Assembly: GCA_964513565.1 (NCBI GenBank)
Contig: CAZENE010000005.1
Location: 1 to 64,000 of the forward strand
Length of the DNA: 64,000 bases
Direction: 5' to 3'
Origin: Delta-02 sp964513565
GTDB taxonomy: Bacteria > Desulfobacterota > Syntrophorhabdia > Syntrophorhabdales > Syntrophorhabdaceae
Shown: positions 1 to 7,593 of the stretch, one piece after another
How positions within the stretch are numbered: the first letter of the stretch is position 1
Layout of the letters: every line of letters starts with the position of its first letter
Translations under genes and position numbers: made by a program
The notes under the pieces: model-generated
What the model saw: only the letters and a program-made list of their open reading frames with translations
What the model was told of the DNA's origin: nothing
Databases searched by the model: none

Positions 1-56
1 ATCAGGCTCCATAGAGGACTTTCACCTCCAAGTCAGTGCGCCCTGCCGGGCGCACC

Positions 57-89
57 AAAAAAAAGGACCCTTTAAAGGGTCCTTTTTTT
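57..89. terminator. Bidirectional rho-independent terminator
   Basis: A perfect palindrome: GGACCCTTTAAAGGGTCC flanked by an A-run on the left and a T-run on the right. It would form a strong hairpin with a U-tract in either direction. It lies 18 bp beyond the stop codon of the OmpA-family gene read on the minus strand, so it most likely ends that operon and may also stop a converging transcript from the left. Confidence 0.88.
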
Positions 90-106
90 CTGAAACGATC
101 GAGCCT

Positions 107-913
107 TTATGGGGCTGACGGCGTTAACGCCGGTGTAAAGACAAGCTCGACGCGCCTGTTTTGCTGACGGCCTGCCGAAGTGTTGTTGCTTGCAACAGGG
201 GAAACCTCCCCCCTTCCCACGGCGGTAACACGTTCAGGCGAGATTCCTCGGGCTATGATCGTGGAACGCACCGCGTCCGCACGGGCTTTAGAGAGGATTA
301 GATTGTACTCGGCGCTTCCGACACTATCCGTATGCCCCTCGGCCATCACCCGTATTTCCGGATGCTTGTTGAGGAATGCCACAACCTGATCGATGTTGCG
401 CTGAGCTCCCGGCATTAGTTCGGCCCGGTTGGTGGCAAAAAGAATGTCGCTTAAGGTAACCACGTAGCCGCGCTCGGTCTTTTTGGCTTTAAGTTCGGCA
501 AGTTCCTGTTCCAGTGCCTTGAGCTCGGCCTGAGTCATCTTTGCCTCCCGCCTCGCTGCGGTGAGTTGGATCTCGTCCCTTTCCTTTGCCAGCCTTTGGA
601 TCTCATTCTGTGCCGCTTTCTCCTGAGCGGCCGCAACGGCTATCTCGGTACGTTTAATGGCCATATAGGACCGCTGGTTCAACTCCTTTTCGGATTCGGA
701 TTTTTCAGCCTTGTTTAACTCCTGGCGAGCTTCTTCGAGCTGTAAGGGCGCGTTGTTCACCACCATGGGGTCGGTGCGCGCTTTCTCATATGCCGCCCGG
801 GCCTGGAACAGCATCTCGTTCTCCTGTACGGATGCACAGCTTAAGACGAGGACTGCGAAAATTCCGATTAGTGTCACCTTGAACAGCATTGCTAATCTTT
901 TTTCTTCGTTCAT
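107..913 (-). CDS. OmpA-family lipoprotein with DUF4398-like and coiled-coil region
   Basis: About 268 residues from the ATG at 913, which has a GGAGGT ribosome site 7 bases upstream; an in-frame ATG at 973 lies inside the neighbouring gene and is less likely. The N-terminus is a lipoprotein signal with lipobox LVLSC. A charged alpha-helical region (about residues 30-145) resembles DUF4398. The C-terminus is an OmpA peptidoglycan-binding domain, with the TLSDILF start, EGHTDSVG and NRRVELVF. Known for the family: the lipid anchor sits in the outer membrane and the OmpA domain holds peptidoglycan. It is second in a two-gene operon after the DUF4398 lipoprotein. The link to envelope stability is inferred. 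Confidence 0.88.
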   Translation of the reverse strand: MNEEKRLAMLFKVTLIGIFAVLVLSCASVQENEMLFQARAAYEKARTDPMVVNNAPLQLEEARQELNKAEKSESEKELNQRSYMAIKRTEIAVAAAQEKAAQNEIQRLAKERDEIQLTAARREAKMTQAELKALEQELAELKAKKTERGYVVTLSDILFATNRAELMPGAQRNIDQVVAFLNKHPEIRVMAEGHTDSVGSAEYNLILSKARADAVRSTIIARGISPERVTAVGRGEVSPVASNNTSAGRQQNRRVELVFTPALTPSAP

Positions 914-935
914 ACGTGTACCTCCATTGCGGACT

Positions 936-1310
936 CTATCTCGGGGGCAGTCCGGACGACTGCCGTAAAACATTTACAGTATCCCGAATATCGCCGGCTG
1001 CCTTTTTTGCTCTCTCGGCATCAGCCTTCTTCTCGGCCAGGCGGGCATCGACTGCCACCTGATCGGCAAGCCGGGATGCTTTTTCATGCTCGTCGCTGCG
1101 GGCAGCTTCACGGGCCTCGGAAAGTTTATCCTGGGCGGCCTTCATTTCCACAGGGGCGTACGTCCAGCCCTGCGATTTCTGTGCGTTATCAATGGCTGCC
1201 TGCGCCCTCGCTATATTATCGTTCGATCTTATATTGTTGTGCGAACAGCCAACGAAAAGCATAATGACAGCCAATCCCAAAAAGCCTGAAACAAAACACC
1301 TTCTTCCCAT
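936..1310 (-). CDS. DUF4398-type lipoprotein
   Basis: A 124-residue protein with an N-terminal signal and the lipobox FVGC near residue 22, so it is probably a lipoprotein. The rest is charged, Ala/Lys-rich helix (about residues 35-115), typical of small DUF4398 proteins. A GGAGGTG ribosome site stands just before the ATG. The stop is 22 bp from the start of the OmpA-family lipoprotein, whose own N-terminal half looks similar, so the two probably form an operon and may act together in the outer membrane. No enzymatic motif is visible, and the role is unknown beyond the envelope location. Confidence 0.75.
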   Translation of the reverse strand: MGRRCFVSGFLGLAVIMLFVGCSHNNIRSNDNIARAQAAIDNAQKSQGWTYAPVEMKAAQDKLSEAREAARSDEHEKASRLADQVAVDARLAEKKADAERAKKAAGDIRDTVNVLRQSSGLPPR

Positions 1311-1388
1311 TTAACACCTCCTCGCATAGTCATGGTCTCAAGAACAAGTCGTCCGTACTATGACTCATACATTCTGTTGCCTTAAAAC

Positions 1389-1416
1389 AAATTACGGCAT
1401 GGTGGGAGCCTGTCAA
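1389..1416 (-). promoter_or_regulatory. Candidate sigma-70 promoter of the DUF4398/OmpA operon
   Basis: On the minus strand TTGACA (1416-1411) is followed after 16 bases by TAATTT (1394-1389), about 80 bp upstream of the ATG at 1310. The surrounding stretch 1311-1554 shows no convincing gene. Confidence 0.5.
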
Positions 1417-1554
1417 GTATACACTCTTCTTTCTCGTTGATAATACGGGGAATACCCGCAGCCTGTAAGGGCCGGACGCTGACAAAATTGAAATTTAGCG
1501 GTTGGCCCGATTGGGTGCCGACGTATGCCAGGACAACCGGAAAATGGCAAAAGC

Positions 1555-3255
1555 TTAAAGCGGTTGCCGGACCAGGTAGTATATGAGAAGGACCAGCGCC
1601 GCAATTACAGCGGCGAGAATTATGCGCCGAATGGTAATAACCCGGAAGAATGACGGCCTCGGAACGAATACGGGCGGCGTTATCGTCCCGGCGTCGCCAA
1701 TAACCTGCCTTCCCTGCTGGGCAGGGTTGGCGAGCATTTCATTTATCGCCGTTAACGACGTTGCCAGGAATCCCTCCGGTTCCTGGGAGATTACCTCGTA
1801 AATGCCTTCTTCAACGGGCGGGCGCTCTGAATCGAGGGGCCAGGCGTCTTCCACCGTCCCCGGCCTGCCGGCGGCGGCTTGCTCATCCCGGGGATTATGG
1901 AACCGCAGACGGGACTGGTTCTTCTTCGCCAAAATATTGAGGAATTCTGCTAAACCTTCAACTTTCTGCATCCTGCACTTAAGTCTCCTTCCGTCACCTA
2001 TGTGCTCCGCAAGAAGGGTGACGCGTGCATCGCGGATCGATCGCGCAAGGTCTCTGTCGTGATCATCGGACGTTTCCCATGACAGGTTTAACTCTGTATC
2101 AAGTCCCATACCGCGGTTGTTGGTATTCGCCGAGCCGACCATCAGGAATCGGTCGTCGATTATCAGGAGCTTCGCATGAATATACGTCTGCTCCGCTTCC
2201 GTCCGGAACCCGTCGGGCAAGGTGGAGAATATCCCAAGTTGATGCCCGGTCCGGGCGGCGAGTTGACGGAGCGATTCGATGATCCATGTTTGTGCCCGAA
2301 TCATGGCAACTTTTTCAATAAGCGCGTGTGCCTCCCGGGGAATCACCACAACTACGTTGAGTCGGCCGCGCTCCGGTTGGCTGAAGCGTTTCACAAGGGC
2401 ATCATATACAACGCGCGAGCTGAGATACTGGTTCTCCATGTAAATAAGCTCCTCGGCTGCGTCTATAGCGTCGAGATAAAGGTGCCGTATCTCCATAACA
2501 GGTGCCTTAGTGGGTATTATCGACCTTGTTTCGGTACGGCTTATGGCGACCTGCCCGGCTGGCAGGCGCAGGGTGAGAGGGACCTCGACCCTGTAGTCTC
2601 CCCCGAAGTCCGGCAAGACCGGGGAACCGCCTCCGGATTCGTACCACCATTCACAGAAAAGGGCGGCAATGCGCTTAGCCGCCTTTCCCCTGACAAAGCC
2701 CTGAACATCATGCACGGGAGGGTAAGGATGCCCCGTCGGTCCAACCCTGTAAGGGTTGTCGGCTAGGTGGCGCCTGTCGTCCCACCGCGCTTCGCAAAGG
2801 TCCATACCGCCCGCAAACGCCACGGCTCCATCGATTACGGCCACCTTCCGGTGATGGCTTGCGCCCATCGCATGGCTCGAATCGAACCGGAAATGAATCC
2901 TTTCATTCTGGCCCCAATGGCTGAACAGGATGTCCTGGAACCATTCCCTTTGAAGGGCATACAGTGCGCTGAAATCCCATGACAATATGAGGATGTGCAG
3001 GTCGCTGTTTTCGCTGCATAGTTCCGTAAGGAACGGAAGAAGCTGCACCTGTCTTTTCTGAGCAGCCTCGTCGCCTCCATGAAGCAGTTTTACACGCGTG
3101 TCGAACTGCCAGCCGGCAAGAAGAATGTAATGACGGGCCTGCCTCGCGGCTTCGTAAAAAGCCCGGTAATAATCGCGTGCATCGATACAGAGTCCTGACT
3201 CGTCGGTTTCAGAAATTTCCCAACAGTTTTTTCCCGGGGAAAGTATTTTTCTCAT
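1555..3255 (-). CDS. Phospholipase D family protein (cardiolipin synthase-like), membrane anchored
   Basis: A 566-residue protein with two complete HKD motifs: HxK...D at residues 135-142 (HHRKVAVID) and at 360-367 (IHAKLLIID). These form the two-His active site of the PLD superfamily. A hydrophobic helix near residues 545-562 ends the protein, so it is a C-terminal membrane anchor rather than the N-terminal pair of helices of classical cardiolipin synthase. A proline-rich linker precedes it. It lies 6 bp after the EEP phosphatase gene, and a VTT membrane protein is divergent next door. In other bacteria these three domains are often neighbours or fused. Phospholipid transphosphatidylation or hydrolysis is likely; the substrate is not known. 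Confidence 0.88.
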   Translation of the reverse strand: MRKILSPGKNCWEISETDESGLCIDARDYYRAFYEAARQARHYILLAGWQFDTRVKLLHGGDEAAQKRQVQLLPFLTELCSENSDLHILILSWDFSALYALQREWFQDILFSHWGQNERIHFRFDSSHAMGASHHRKVAVIDGAVAFAGGMDLCEARWDDRRHLADNPYRVGPTGHPYPPVHDVQGFVRGKAAKRIAALFCEWWYESGGGSPVLPDFGGDYRVEVPLTLRLPAGQVAISRTETRSIIPTKAPVMEIRHLYLDAIDAAEELIYMENQYLSSRVVYDALVKRFSQPERGRLNVVVVIPREAHALIEKVAMIRAQTWIIESLRQLAARTGHQLGIFSTLPDGFRTEAEQTYIHAKLLIIDDRFLMVGSANTNNRGMGLDTELNLSWETSDDHDRDLARSIRDARVTLLAEHIGDGRRLKCRMQKVEGLAEFLNILAKKNQSRLRFHNPRDEQAAAGRPGTVEDAWPLDSERPPVEEGIYEVISQEPEGFLATSLTAINEMLANPAQQGRQVIGDAGTITPPVFVPRPSFFRVITIRRIILAAVIAALVLLIYYLVRQPL

Positions 3256-3261
3256 GCTGTA

Positions 3262-4005
3262 TCAGTCCTCTCCCGCTTCGGTAATTCTCAGGCGGGCCAT
3301 GAGCGGCAGATGGTCCGATGCAAGACGTATAAGGGGAGATCTCAGCCTAGCACAGTCCAGCACGGTCACATCTTCAGAAACGTAAATGTAATCGAGCCTT
3401 AAAAGGGGGAATTTGCCCGGCCAGGTCGCCTGTGGACTTCCCGCGCAACTATGGGCATCTCTCATACACGTCTTGAAAAGCCGGTGGACCCGTGATCCAG
3501 AAAACGCGTTCAGATCGCCGCATAGTATGACGGGGCCCCTGCATTCAGACGATGTGAGCCATTCCGACCCTGTCAATTCCATGGCCTGGGCCAGCCTTTC
3601 ACTGTAGTTAAGGCCCATGTGCACCACCACGATCTGAACTGTTCTCGAACCAATCAGCATCTCCGCCCACAGGGCGCCTCTTTTTTCCAACCTGGTGCGT
3701 CCGGGAAGTCCGGGCAAAAGGCAGGCCCGCACGATATGCATGGGAAAATGGGTCAGTATGGCATTGCCGTATTGCCCCTCTTCGATAAACAGTGTGGGAT
3801 GAAAATGGTAATCCATTCTGATCTGGTCCGCGATGTACTGTGCCTGGTCCACCGAAGCAGTCCTGCGCAAACCTATATCGAGTTCCTGCAGGGCAACGAT
3901 ATCCGGTGCATATTCCCTGATGACGTCCGCAATTCTCCGCGGCGATGTTTTCCCATCAGTGCCTACGCAGCTATGGGTATTGTACGTCATCAGGGTAAAA
4001 TCCAT
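3262..4005 (-). CDS. Endonuclease/exonuclease/phosphatase (EEP) family protein
   Basis: A 247-residue EEP-fold hydrolase. The motif order is that of the DNase I/sphingomyelinase/inositol-phosphatase superfamily: TYNTHS near residue 7, the metal-binding Glu in LQELD near 40, GDLNAF near 163 and SDHLPL near the C-terminus. No signal peptide is visible, so it is probably cytoplasmic. It directly precedes the phospholipase D gene in the same direction (6 bp gap), so the two are probably co-transcribed. That context favours a phosphodiester substrate in lipid metabolism over DNA; this is inferred from position only. Confidence 0.85.
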   Translation of the reverse strand: MDFTLMTYNTHSCVGTDGKTSPRRIADVIREYAPDIVALQELDIGLRRTASVDQAQYIADQIRMDYHFHPTLFIEEGQYGNAILTHFPMHIVRACLLPGLPGRTRLEKRGALWAEMLIGSRTVQIVVVHMGLNYSERLAQAMELTGSEWLTSSECRGPVILCGDLNAFSGSRVHRLFKTCMRDAHSCAGSPQATWPGKFPLLRLDYIYVSEDVTVLDCARLRSPLIRLASDHLPLMARLRITEAGED

Positions 4006-4115
4006 GGTATAATCTGAATGTAAACGCTGGACTCTGCGTTTTCAAGTGGCGGCGGGCTGGTTTACCTTGCCTGACGCGATAGGCACGCTCTGAAGGGACC
4101 CGGTTGAAGGACAAA

Positions 4116-4835
4116 ATGGAAAATCGTATCAAGGCGGCAGTCTTTTCTCTATTGATCATTGCCCTGATCGTTGCGTATATGATCTGGGGGGATTTCCTGA
4201 GCTTCGAGTCGATCAAGCTCCACCAGGCGAGCCTGCGATCTTTCGCACGGCAGCATTATGGCCTTTCGGTCGCGATTTTTATATCGGTCCTGATATCAAC
4301 GGCATTTTTCGTTCCCGGGGCCCTCGCGATATCATTGCTGGGAGGTTTTTTGTTCGGAACGGTACCCGGCGTCCTTTATATAGACACCGGAATGACGCTG
4401 GGGGCAGCCCTTTCGTTTCTCTCCGCACGATACGTTTTCGGCAACCGGCTCCAAAAAAAGTTCGCCCCTCAGTTCAAGAGATTGAACGAAGAAATAAAGA
4501 AGCATGGCCCGAACTATCTCGTGGTGCTGCGGATAGTCCCCCTCATGCCTTTCTTTGCTGTAAATTACCTCGCGGCAATGACCAAGATGCCGCTTCTGAG
4601 GTTTGTGCTCTCGACAATGATCGGGATTCTTCCCGGGGCTCTCGCCTGCGCCTATGCCGGTGAACAGCTTTCGAGCATTCAATCACTGAAAGGGCTGATG
4701 TCGCCGCCGATGGTGCTGGCTATCATTGCCATAGCGGTCCTGACACTTCTTCCCGTCATATTATCTCACTCCAAACGGGTGATGAAAAACGGGGGCGCAA
4801 GCCGCATAATCCGGCTGTTCAGACAACGGCGATAG
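4116..4835 (+). CDS. TVP38/TMEM64 (VTT domain, DedA-like) membrane protein
   Basis: About 239 residues with several hydrophobic helices and the VTT-domain core: F.PGALAISLLGGFLFG near residue 70, then a Gly-rich re-entrant stretch and LRIVPLMPFFAVNYLAAM near 145. The start is chosen at the ATG with GAAGG five bases upstream; a TTG at 4104 is an alternative. VTT proteins act in membrane lipid handling, and several are scramblases. It is divergent from the EEP and PLD genes with about 110 bp between them. Grouping all three genes suggests a phospholipid-remodelling unit. A basic C-terminal tail follows the last helix. Confidence 0.87.
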   Translation: MENRIKAAVFSLLIIALIVAYMIWGDFLSFESIKLHQASLRSFARQHYGLSVAIFISVLISTAFFVPGALAISLLGGFLFGTVPGVLYIDTGMTLGAALSFLSARYVFGNRLQKKFAPQFKRLNEEIKKHGPNYLVVLRIVPLMPFFAVNYLAAMTKMPLLRFVLSTMIGILPGALACAYAGEQLSSIQSLKGLMSPPMVLAIIAIAVLTLLPVILSHSKRVMKNGGASRIIRLFRQRR

Positions 4836-4859
4836 CCAGCGGCGGGCCAGCAGACGTCT

Positions 4860-5024
4860 TTATCTCGTCTTGCGCATGTGCCTCAAAACGGAATACACCC
4901 CGTAACCTGCCAGCATGCCGACTGTTGCCGCGACCGGAACGGCGACCACCGCCATCGTCGATATCGCTTTTGCGATGCGCACCCCACGCAGAAATTTTTC
5001 AAGCTTTGTGCTTTGTCTCAACAT
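4860..5024 (-). CDS. Small single-helix membrane protein (54 aa), unrecognised
   Basis: Reading minus from the ATG at 5024 to a TAA at 4860 gives 54 codons: a basic N-terminus (MLRQSTKLEKFLRGVR), a hydrophobic Ala/Val-rich helix from about residue 20 to 45, and a basic end (RHMRKTR). A GGAG stands about 9 bases before the ATG. This fits a real single-pass membrane peptide with positive charges on both sides. No family is recognised. It sits between the VTT gene (convergent) and the universal stress protein (same strand, 67 bp upstream), so it may share the stress-protein transcript. Confidence 0.5.
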   Translation of the reverse strand: MLRQSTKLEKFLRGVRIAKAISTMAVVAVPVAATVGMLAGYGVYSVLRHMRKTR

Positions 5025-5091
5025 ATATTCACACTCCACTACTATTCTTATTCATTTTTGAGCATAGTCAATCCCGGAATGCCTCAAGACA

Positions 5092-5568
5092 CTATTCCAC
5101 CACGCATACGGCAAGGCCCGCACCCTTGTGAAGAACGCCCGCCGACAGACTGCCTCCAAGAGTGGGTATGCCTCCGCGCCGTCCCAGTATGAGAGTCCGG
5201 TATTTCCCCGACCTTGCTTCCTCGAGCACCGCATCGGCAACGCTCGTTACATCGCTCCTCATTTTTCCTTCTACCTGTCTTGCTTCAAAAAAGTAATTAT
5301 CTATCAATATCTCGCTGGCTTTTTCGAAATGAGGTTCCATCACCTTCTTCTGATTTTCGAACCACCTGTCAATCACGGTCTGCCTATCCTGTTTTTCCTG
5401 GGGCGTCAATATATGCCCGTCATCCCAGAATTGGGGCGGGACATTGGGCACCACATAGAACAGGGTGATCACCATGTCGGTAAGCCCCGAGAACTGAGTC
5501 CCCACGTATTCAACCGCCTTAAAAGCGCTCTCCGAACCGTCAAAAGCAATTAAAATATTCCTGTCCAT
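5092..5568 (-). CDS. Universal stress protein (UspA family)
   Basis: A 158-residue single-domain Usp. It starts with NILIAFDGSESAFKAVEY, the usual first strand and nucleotide-contacting Asp, and ends with a glycine-rich GRRGGIPTLGGSLSAG plus a final VCVVE strand. This matches the G-2x-G-9x-G-S/T pattern of ATP-binding Usp proteins. A GGAGGGG ribosome site precedes the ATG and a good promoter lies upstream. Usp proteins are cytoplasmic and usually induced by stress or starvation. No two-domain fusion or transporter is adjacent, so its specific role cannot be read from context. Confidence 0.9.
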   Translation of the reverse strand: MDRNILIAFDGSESAFKAVEYVGTQFSGLTDMVITLFYVVPNVPPQFWDDGHILTPQEKQDRQTVIDRWFENQKKVMEPHFEKASEILIDNYFFEARQVEGKMRSDVTSVADAVLEEARSGKYRTLILGRRGGIPTLGGSLSAGVLHKGAGLAVCVVE

Positions 5569-5592
5569 GGTATCCCCTCCCTTTAAGAACTC

Positions 5593-5621
5593 TCTATAGT
5601 AAGCTTAGCAAGGAGTTCCAA
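5593..5621 (-). promoter_or_regulatory. Candidate sigma-70 promoter of the universal stress protein gene
   Basis: On the minus strand TTGGAA (5621-5616), a 17-base spacer and TATAGA (5598-5593), ending 25 bp before the start codon at 5568. Confidence 0.5.
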
Positions 5622-5651
5622 ATAAACAAGGGGGAAACTAAAAACCCGCGA

Positions 5652-6173
5652 TCATGGCAGATAAACGCCCGTACCGATAAAATAATCGGTGCCGGGGATA
5701 GGTTCAACATAACCCAATTTGGGCATCTGTTCCTTTGTTCCGGGCTTTACCCAGTAAAAATCGACAAATCCGCCACCCTTTTTAGCGGCTTCAAGCAGAG
5801 CCTGAATAACCAGTTTACCTCTTGCATCCTTGTAACCCATCAGGTTCTTGCCCTGAAGGTCTTTCTGAACCGCATGGGCAATATTCACACACTTTGAATC
5901 ATAAACATAAAAATATCCGGAATTATCCGGGAAAAACCGCACGGGACCGATAAACAACCGGATAAGATCGATACGATTCCGTTCTCCCTTGAGGGCATTT
6001 CCAAGGCCCGCTGCGAAACTGTGCGTCATGATCTTTGCGATCTCCTTATACTGATCGACCGGTACGGGTTTTGCCCCCGGGTCCGCCTCTGCAGGCATTG
6101 CGAAACCTGCAAGCATCATAATGCCGAGGATGACAACGAGAAATGCACAGAAACGCTTCTTTGGTACGATCAT
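5652..6173 (-). CDS. Secreted single-Cache-domain protein
   Basis: A 173-residue protein with a cleavable signal peptide (basic start, hydrophobic core, probable cut near AEA at residues 28-30). A single Cache domain (sCache_2 type) follows, with the signature GYFYVYD and the closing IPGTDYFIGTGVY. Cache domains bind small molecules outside the cell, usually as part of chemoreceptors or sensor kinases. This one has no membrane helix after the domain and no signalling domain, so it is a free periplasmic sensor or binding protein. An AAGGAGG ribosome site precedes the ATG. It follows the serpin gene on the same strand but has its own leader with a dyad and a hairpin. Confidence 0.8.
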   Translation of the reverse strand: MIVPKKRFCAFLVVILGIMMLAGFAMPAEADPGAKPVPVDQYKEIAKIMTHSFAAGLGNALKGERNRIDLIRLFIGPVRFFPDNSGYFYVYDSKCVNIAHAVQKDLQGKNLMGYKDARGKLVIQALLEAAKKGGGFVDFYWVKPGTKEQMPKLGYVEPIPGTDYFIGTGVYLP

Positions 6174-6195
6174 GATACAACCTCCTTGGATAAAT

Positions 6196-6227
6196 TTGTA
6201 ATACAGAAAATGTATATAAAATTACAA
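6196..6227 (-). promoter_or_regulatory. Inverted repeat upstream of the Cache gene
   Basis: TTGTAAT and ATTACAA form a perfect 7-bp inverted repeat separated by 18 AT-rich bases, 23 bp before the start codon at 6173. On the minus strand the same bases resemble TTGTAA-18-TATTAC, so it may combine promoter and operator. Confidence 0.35.
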
Positions 6228-6241
6228 GATGATAAGGATTG

Positions 6242-6272
6242 CCCGGGACAAGGTGCACGCACCTGACCCGGG
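6242..6272. terminator. Hairpin between serpin and Cache genes
   Basis: CCCGGG and GGTGC arms pair with GCACC and CCCGGG across a short loop, with a small internal mismatch. On the plus strand AAAATATTTTT follows. On the minus strand, the direction of both neighbouring genes, no U-run follows. It may therefore be a transcript end or processing signal between the two genes rather than a classical terminator. Confidence 0.4.
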
Positions 6273-6310
6273 AAAATATTTTTCACCTGAAACTTGAAAT
6301 TGCTCGGCGG

Positions 6311-7504
6311 TTACGCCGGGTCCGCCATCCTCCCCATAAATAGAACTGTGCCCGTTTCATTGTCACGGATCATAAAAAAGAACGGATGGTCGGCACGGAA
6401 TATCAACTCCCGTGCGGGCATTGCCTTCGTTATCATCTCGACGGCCGTGGCCGCAGCGGCCTCCGTCCCTTCCTCATTGACTTCGACAAATGCACTATGT
6501 TTTATCTGCCCGATCCAGAGATCACCCTTCGGCCATCCCATTCCGGTAAAATCAGCCCGGGGGGAGAATGCGTCCGTCATCCCCATCTTCTGGAAGGGCT
6601 CGCCGAGATCATACCTGGTCTCCATCTTGAACCTTGGAAAATAAACCGAAACCTTCCGCTCGGGCTGCTTATCCAGATCGGCAAGAACATCTTTAAGGGA
6701 CTTCGCCGTCATCTTTTCCTCGAACCCTGCAAGGCCATCCATCTGCCGGGGAAGAATAACAACCATAGAAAGTGACTTTCCCTTGTACGGCATTGAAATG
6801 ACTTGCATATTGTCCTGCTCGAGAAGTCTGTAGTTATCCTTTCGATGCATAAGAGGTACATTTGCCTTTTTATCGGCCGAGATGCTGAATGAGGCGTCCC
6901 GGGTGCCCGCCTTATCGAATTGAACATCCCAAGCACCTTTGAAATATATCGCGTTCAATATGACACAGACCGAATTTGCGGAAAGCTGCTCGAGGATCGT
7001 CGGGATCTTGCCTTCAGTCTTTTGTTTGACCCACCCATTGATAACACCCAGGTCTCCGCGGAAGAACTCGGCGTTATAATACGTCTTAAGAACCCTCTCA
7101 TATGAGTTGCTTACCTTTCCGCCTGTAAGTACCAGAGCATTGGCGATATTCAACCTCTGGTCCGCCTTTTCGGCCGATGAGACCAGTTTTTCGTTGAGGC
7201 TCCTGAAAGCCGAATTCAAACCGGACTGCTCCAGTTGAAAATGAAGGACGCCTTTCATCTGGACTGCCGTATTCTCGCGAGCCCCCGAATAGGTCATCGC
7301 AAGGGCCGATGATATGCTGAACGGAGAAAAGAAAACGTTCCCCCGGCTCTTGCCCAGTCCACGATAAAGGTCTACCGCCATCTCCGTACTGCCGTCCACG
7401 ACGCTCTTATACGACGCCGCTGCCGCACCTGCCTGTTCCGGAAAACATAGACCCGGTGCAGCGACCATGATCATTACAAATAATGCTGCGAGAAACCGCT
7501 TCAT
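6311..7504 (-). CDS. Secreted serpin (serine protease inhibitor family)
   Basis: A 397-residue serpin of full length with an N-terminal signal peptide, so it acts outside the cytoplasm. Landmarks: FFSPFSISSALAMTYSGA near residue 60, NAIYFKGAWDVQFD near 165, and the hinge VNEEGTEAAAATAV, whose small residues are those of inhibitory serpins able to insert the reactive loop. It ends in HPFFFMIRDNETGTVLFMGR. Counting 15 residues from the hinge glycine puts Lys at P1 (ITK|AMP), which would suit a trypsin-like target; the loop is longer than in ovalbumin, so P1 is uncertain. Serpins are rare in bacteria. It lies 89 bp after the peptide-exporter gene on the same strand. Confidence 0.93.
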   Translation of the reverse strand: MKRFLAALFVMIMVAAPGLCFPEQAGAAAASYKSVVDGSTEMAVDLYRGLGKSRGNVFFSPFSISSALAMTYSGARENTAVQMKGVLHFQLEQSGLNSAFRSLNEKLVSSAEKADQRLNIANALVLTGGKVSNSYERVLKTYYNAEFFRGDLGVINGWVKQKTEGKIPTILEQLSANSVCVILNAIYFKGAWDVQFDKAGTRDASFSISADKKANVPLMHRKDNYRLLEQDNMQVISMPYKGKSLSMVVILPRQMDGLAGFEEKMTAKSLKDVLADLDKQPERKVSVYFPRFKMETRYDLGEPFQKMGMTDAFSPRADFTGMGWPKGDLWIGQIKHSAFVEVNEEGTEAAAATAVEMITKAMPARELIFRADHPFFFMIRDNETGTVLFMGRMADPA

Positions 7505-7593
7505 CTTCTCTCTCCTTTGTATTTTTTGTTCCTACTTCTCCTTTGACACGTCGCCGGCCCCAAAAAGTTCCCCCTATTTATGCGCAGGCTGAT

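Noticed and set aside
1413..1604. Minus-strand ORF upstream of the DUF4398 gene
   Set aside because: No ribosome site, overlaps the end of the PLD gene and the operon promoter, and has no recognisable composition.
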